DNA from: Maribacter sp. HTCC2170
GTDB taxonomy: Bacteria > Bacteroidota > Bacteroidia > Flavobacteriales > Flavobacteriaceae
Direction of reading: 5' to 3'
Assembly: GCF_000153165.2 (NCBI RefSeq)
Contig: NC_014472.1
Coordinates: forward strand, 3,096,001-3,160,000
DNA: 64,000 nt
The number at the start of each line of letters is the position of its first letter. Position 1 is the stretch's first letter. The notes under the pieces were generated by a model. The model was given only the letters and a program-made list of their open reading frames with translations, made no database searches and was not told the origin of the DNA. This document shows positions 63,996-64,000 of this stretch, piece by piece. The position numbers were made by a program, and so were the translations under genes.

Positions 63996-64000
63996 TCCCA

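Overview
The window looks like a chromosomal segment of a marine-type Flavobacteriaceae (Bacteroidota). It is AT-rich, has the -7 element TAnnTTTG upstream of many genes, few Shine-Dalgarno sequences, and flavobacterial gene neighbourhoods (ftsK-lolA-lptG-ribB, batA beside a dihydroorotase-like gene, DUF4834, YfhO, DUF5117-type metalloprotease). It also has a secreted protein with a type IX secretion-like C-terminal domain. I cannot name the genus from sequence alone.

Layout. 1-9051: the 3' end of tpx, dgkA, a frameshift-broken ftsK, lolA, lptG and ribB on +; then a DegT-family aminotransferase, a nitroreductase and a TauE-type permease on -. 9159-18018: an intact tRNA-Ser(UGA) begins an ~8.7 kb segment bounded by a 119-bp direct repeat whose far copy is a decayed tRNA-Ser. 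The segment holds only exported proteins: a 1506-residue propeller/malectin/PKD protein, a diheme lipoprotein, a monoheme cytochrome, a DUF5777-like barrel and a monoheme lipoprotein. It reads as an envelope redox module carried on an old island. 18061-27455: a glycosyltransferase, BatA-like protein, a dihydroorotase that lost its metal ligands, an esterase, a metallo-beta-lactamase-fold hydrolase, an unrecognised 486-residue protein, bcp and an iron-sulfur-less endonuclease III.

27471-29490 is a tandem duplication of a two-gene unit: an ECF sigma factor followed by a 47-codon open frame. The two small proteins are collinear without gaps (19 of 47 residues identical), and the sigma factors are about 82% identical. 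29736-41816: uvrA, an Arg/Ser-rich secreted protein, a polysaccharide/membrane block (flippase, glycosyltransferase, YfhO), DUF4834, an outer-membrane protein and a GNAT-fold protein. 41876-44303: an alpha-oxoamine synthase next to a cysteine-synthase-like enzyme, a pairing that suggests sulfonolipid (capnine-type) base synthesis.

44381-64000: oligopeptidase B, YbaB, a thioredoxin-like protein, an OmpA protein, threonine aldolase, a zinc metalloprotease, prfB with its programmed +1 frameshift, a HAD phosphatase, an ArsC-like protein, a TonB-dependent receptor-type protein, fumC, a coiled-coil protein, GNAT and metallo-hydrolase genes, ettA, and two 58-residue membrane proteins. Most convergent gene pairs are separated by strong, near-perfect hairpins acting as bidirectional terminators. 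Several start codons were moved downstream because a TAnnTTTG box or a signal peptide makes the longest open frame implausible.
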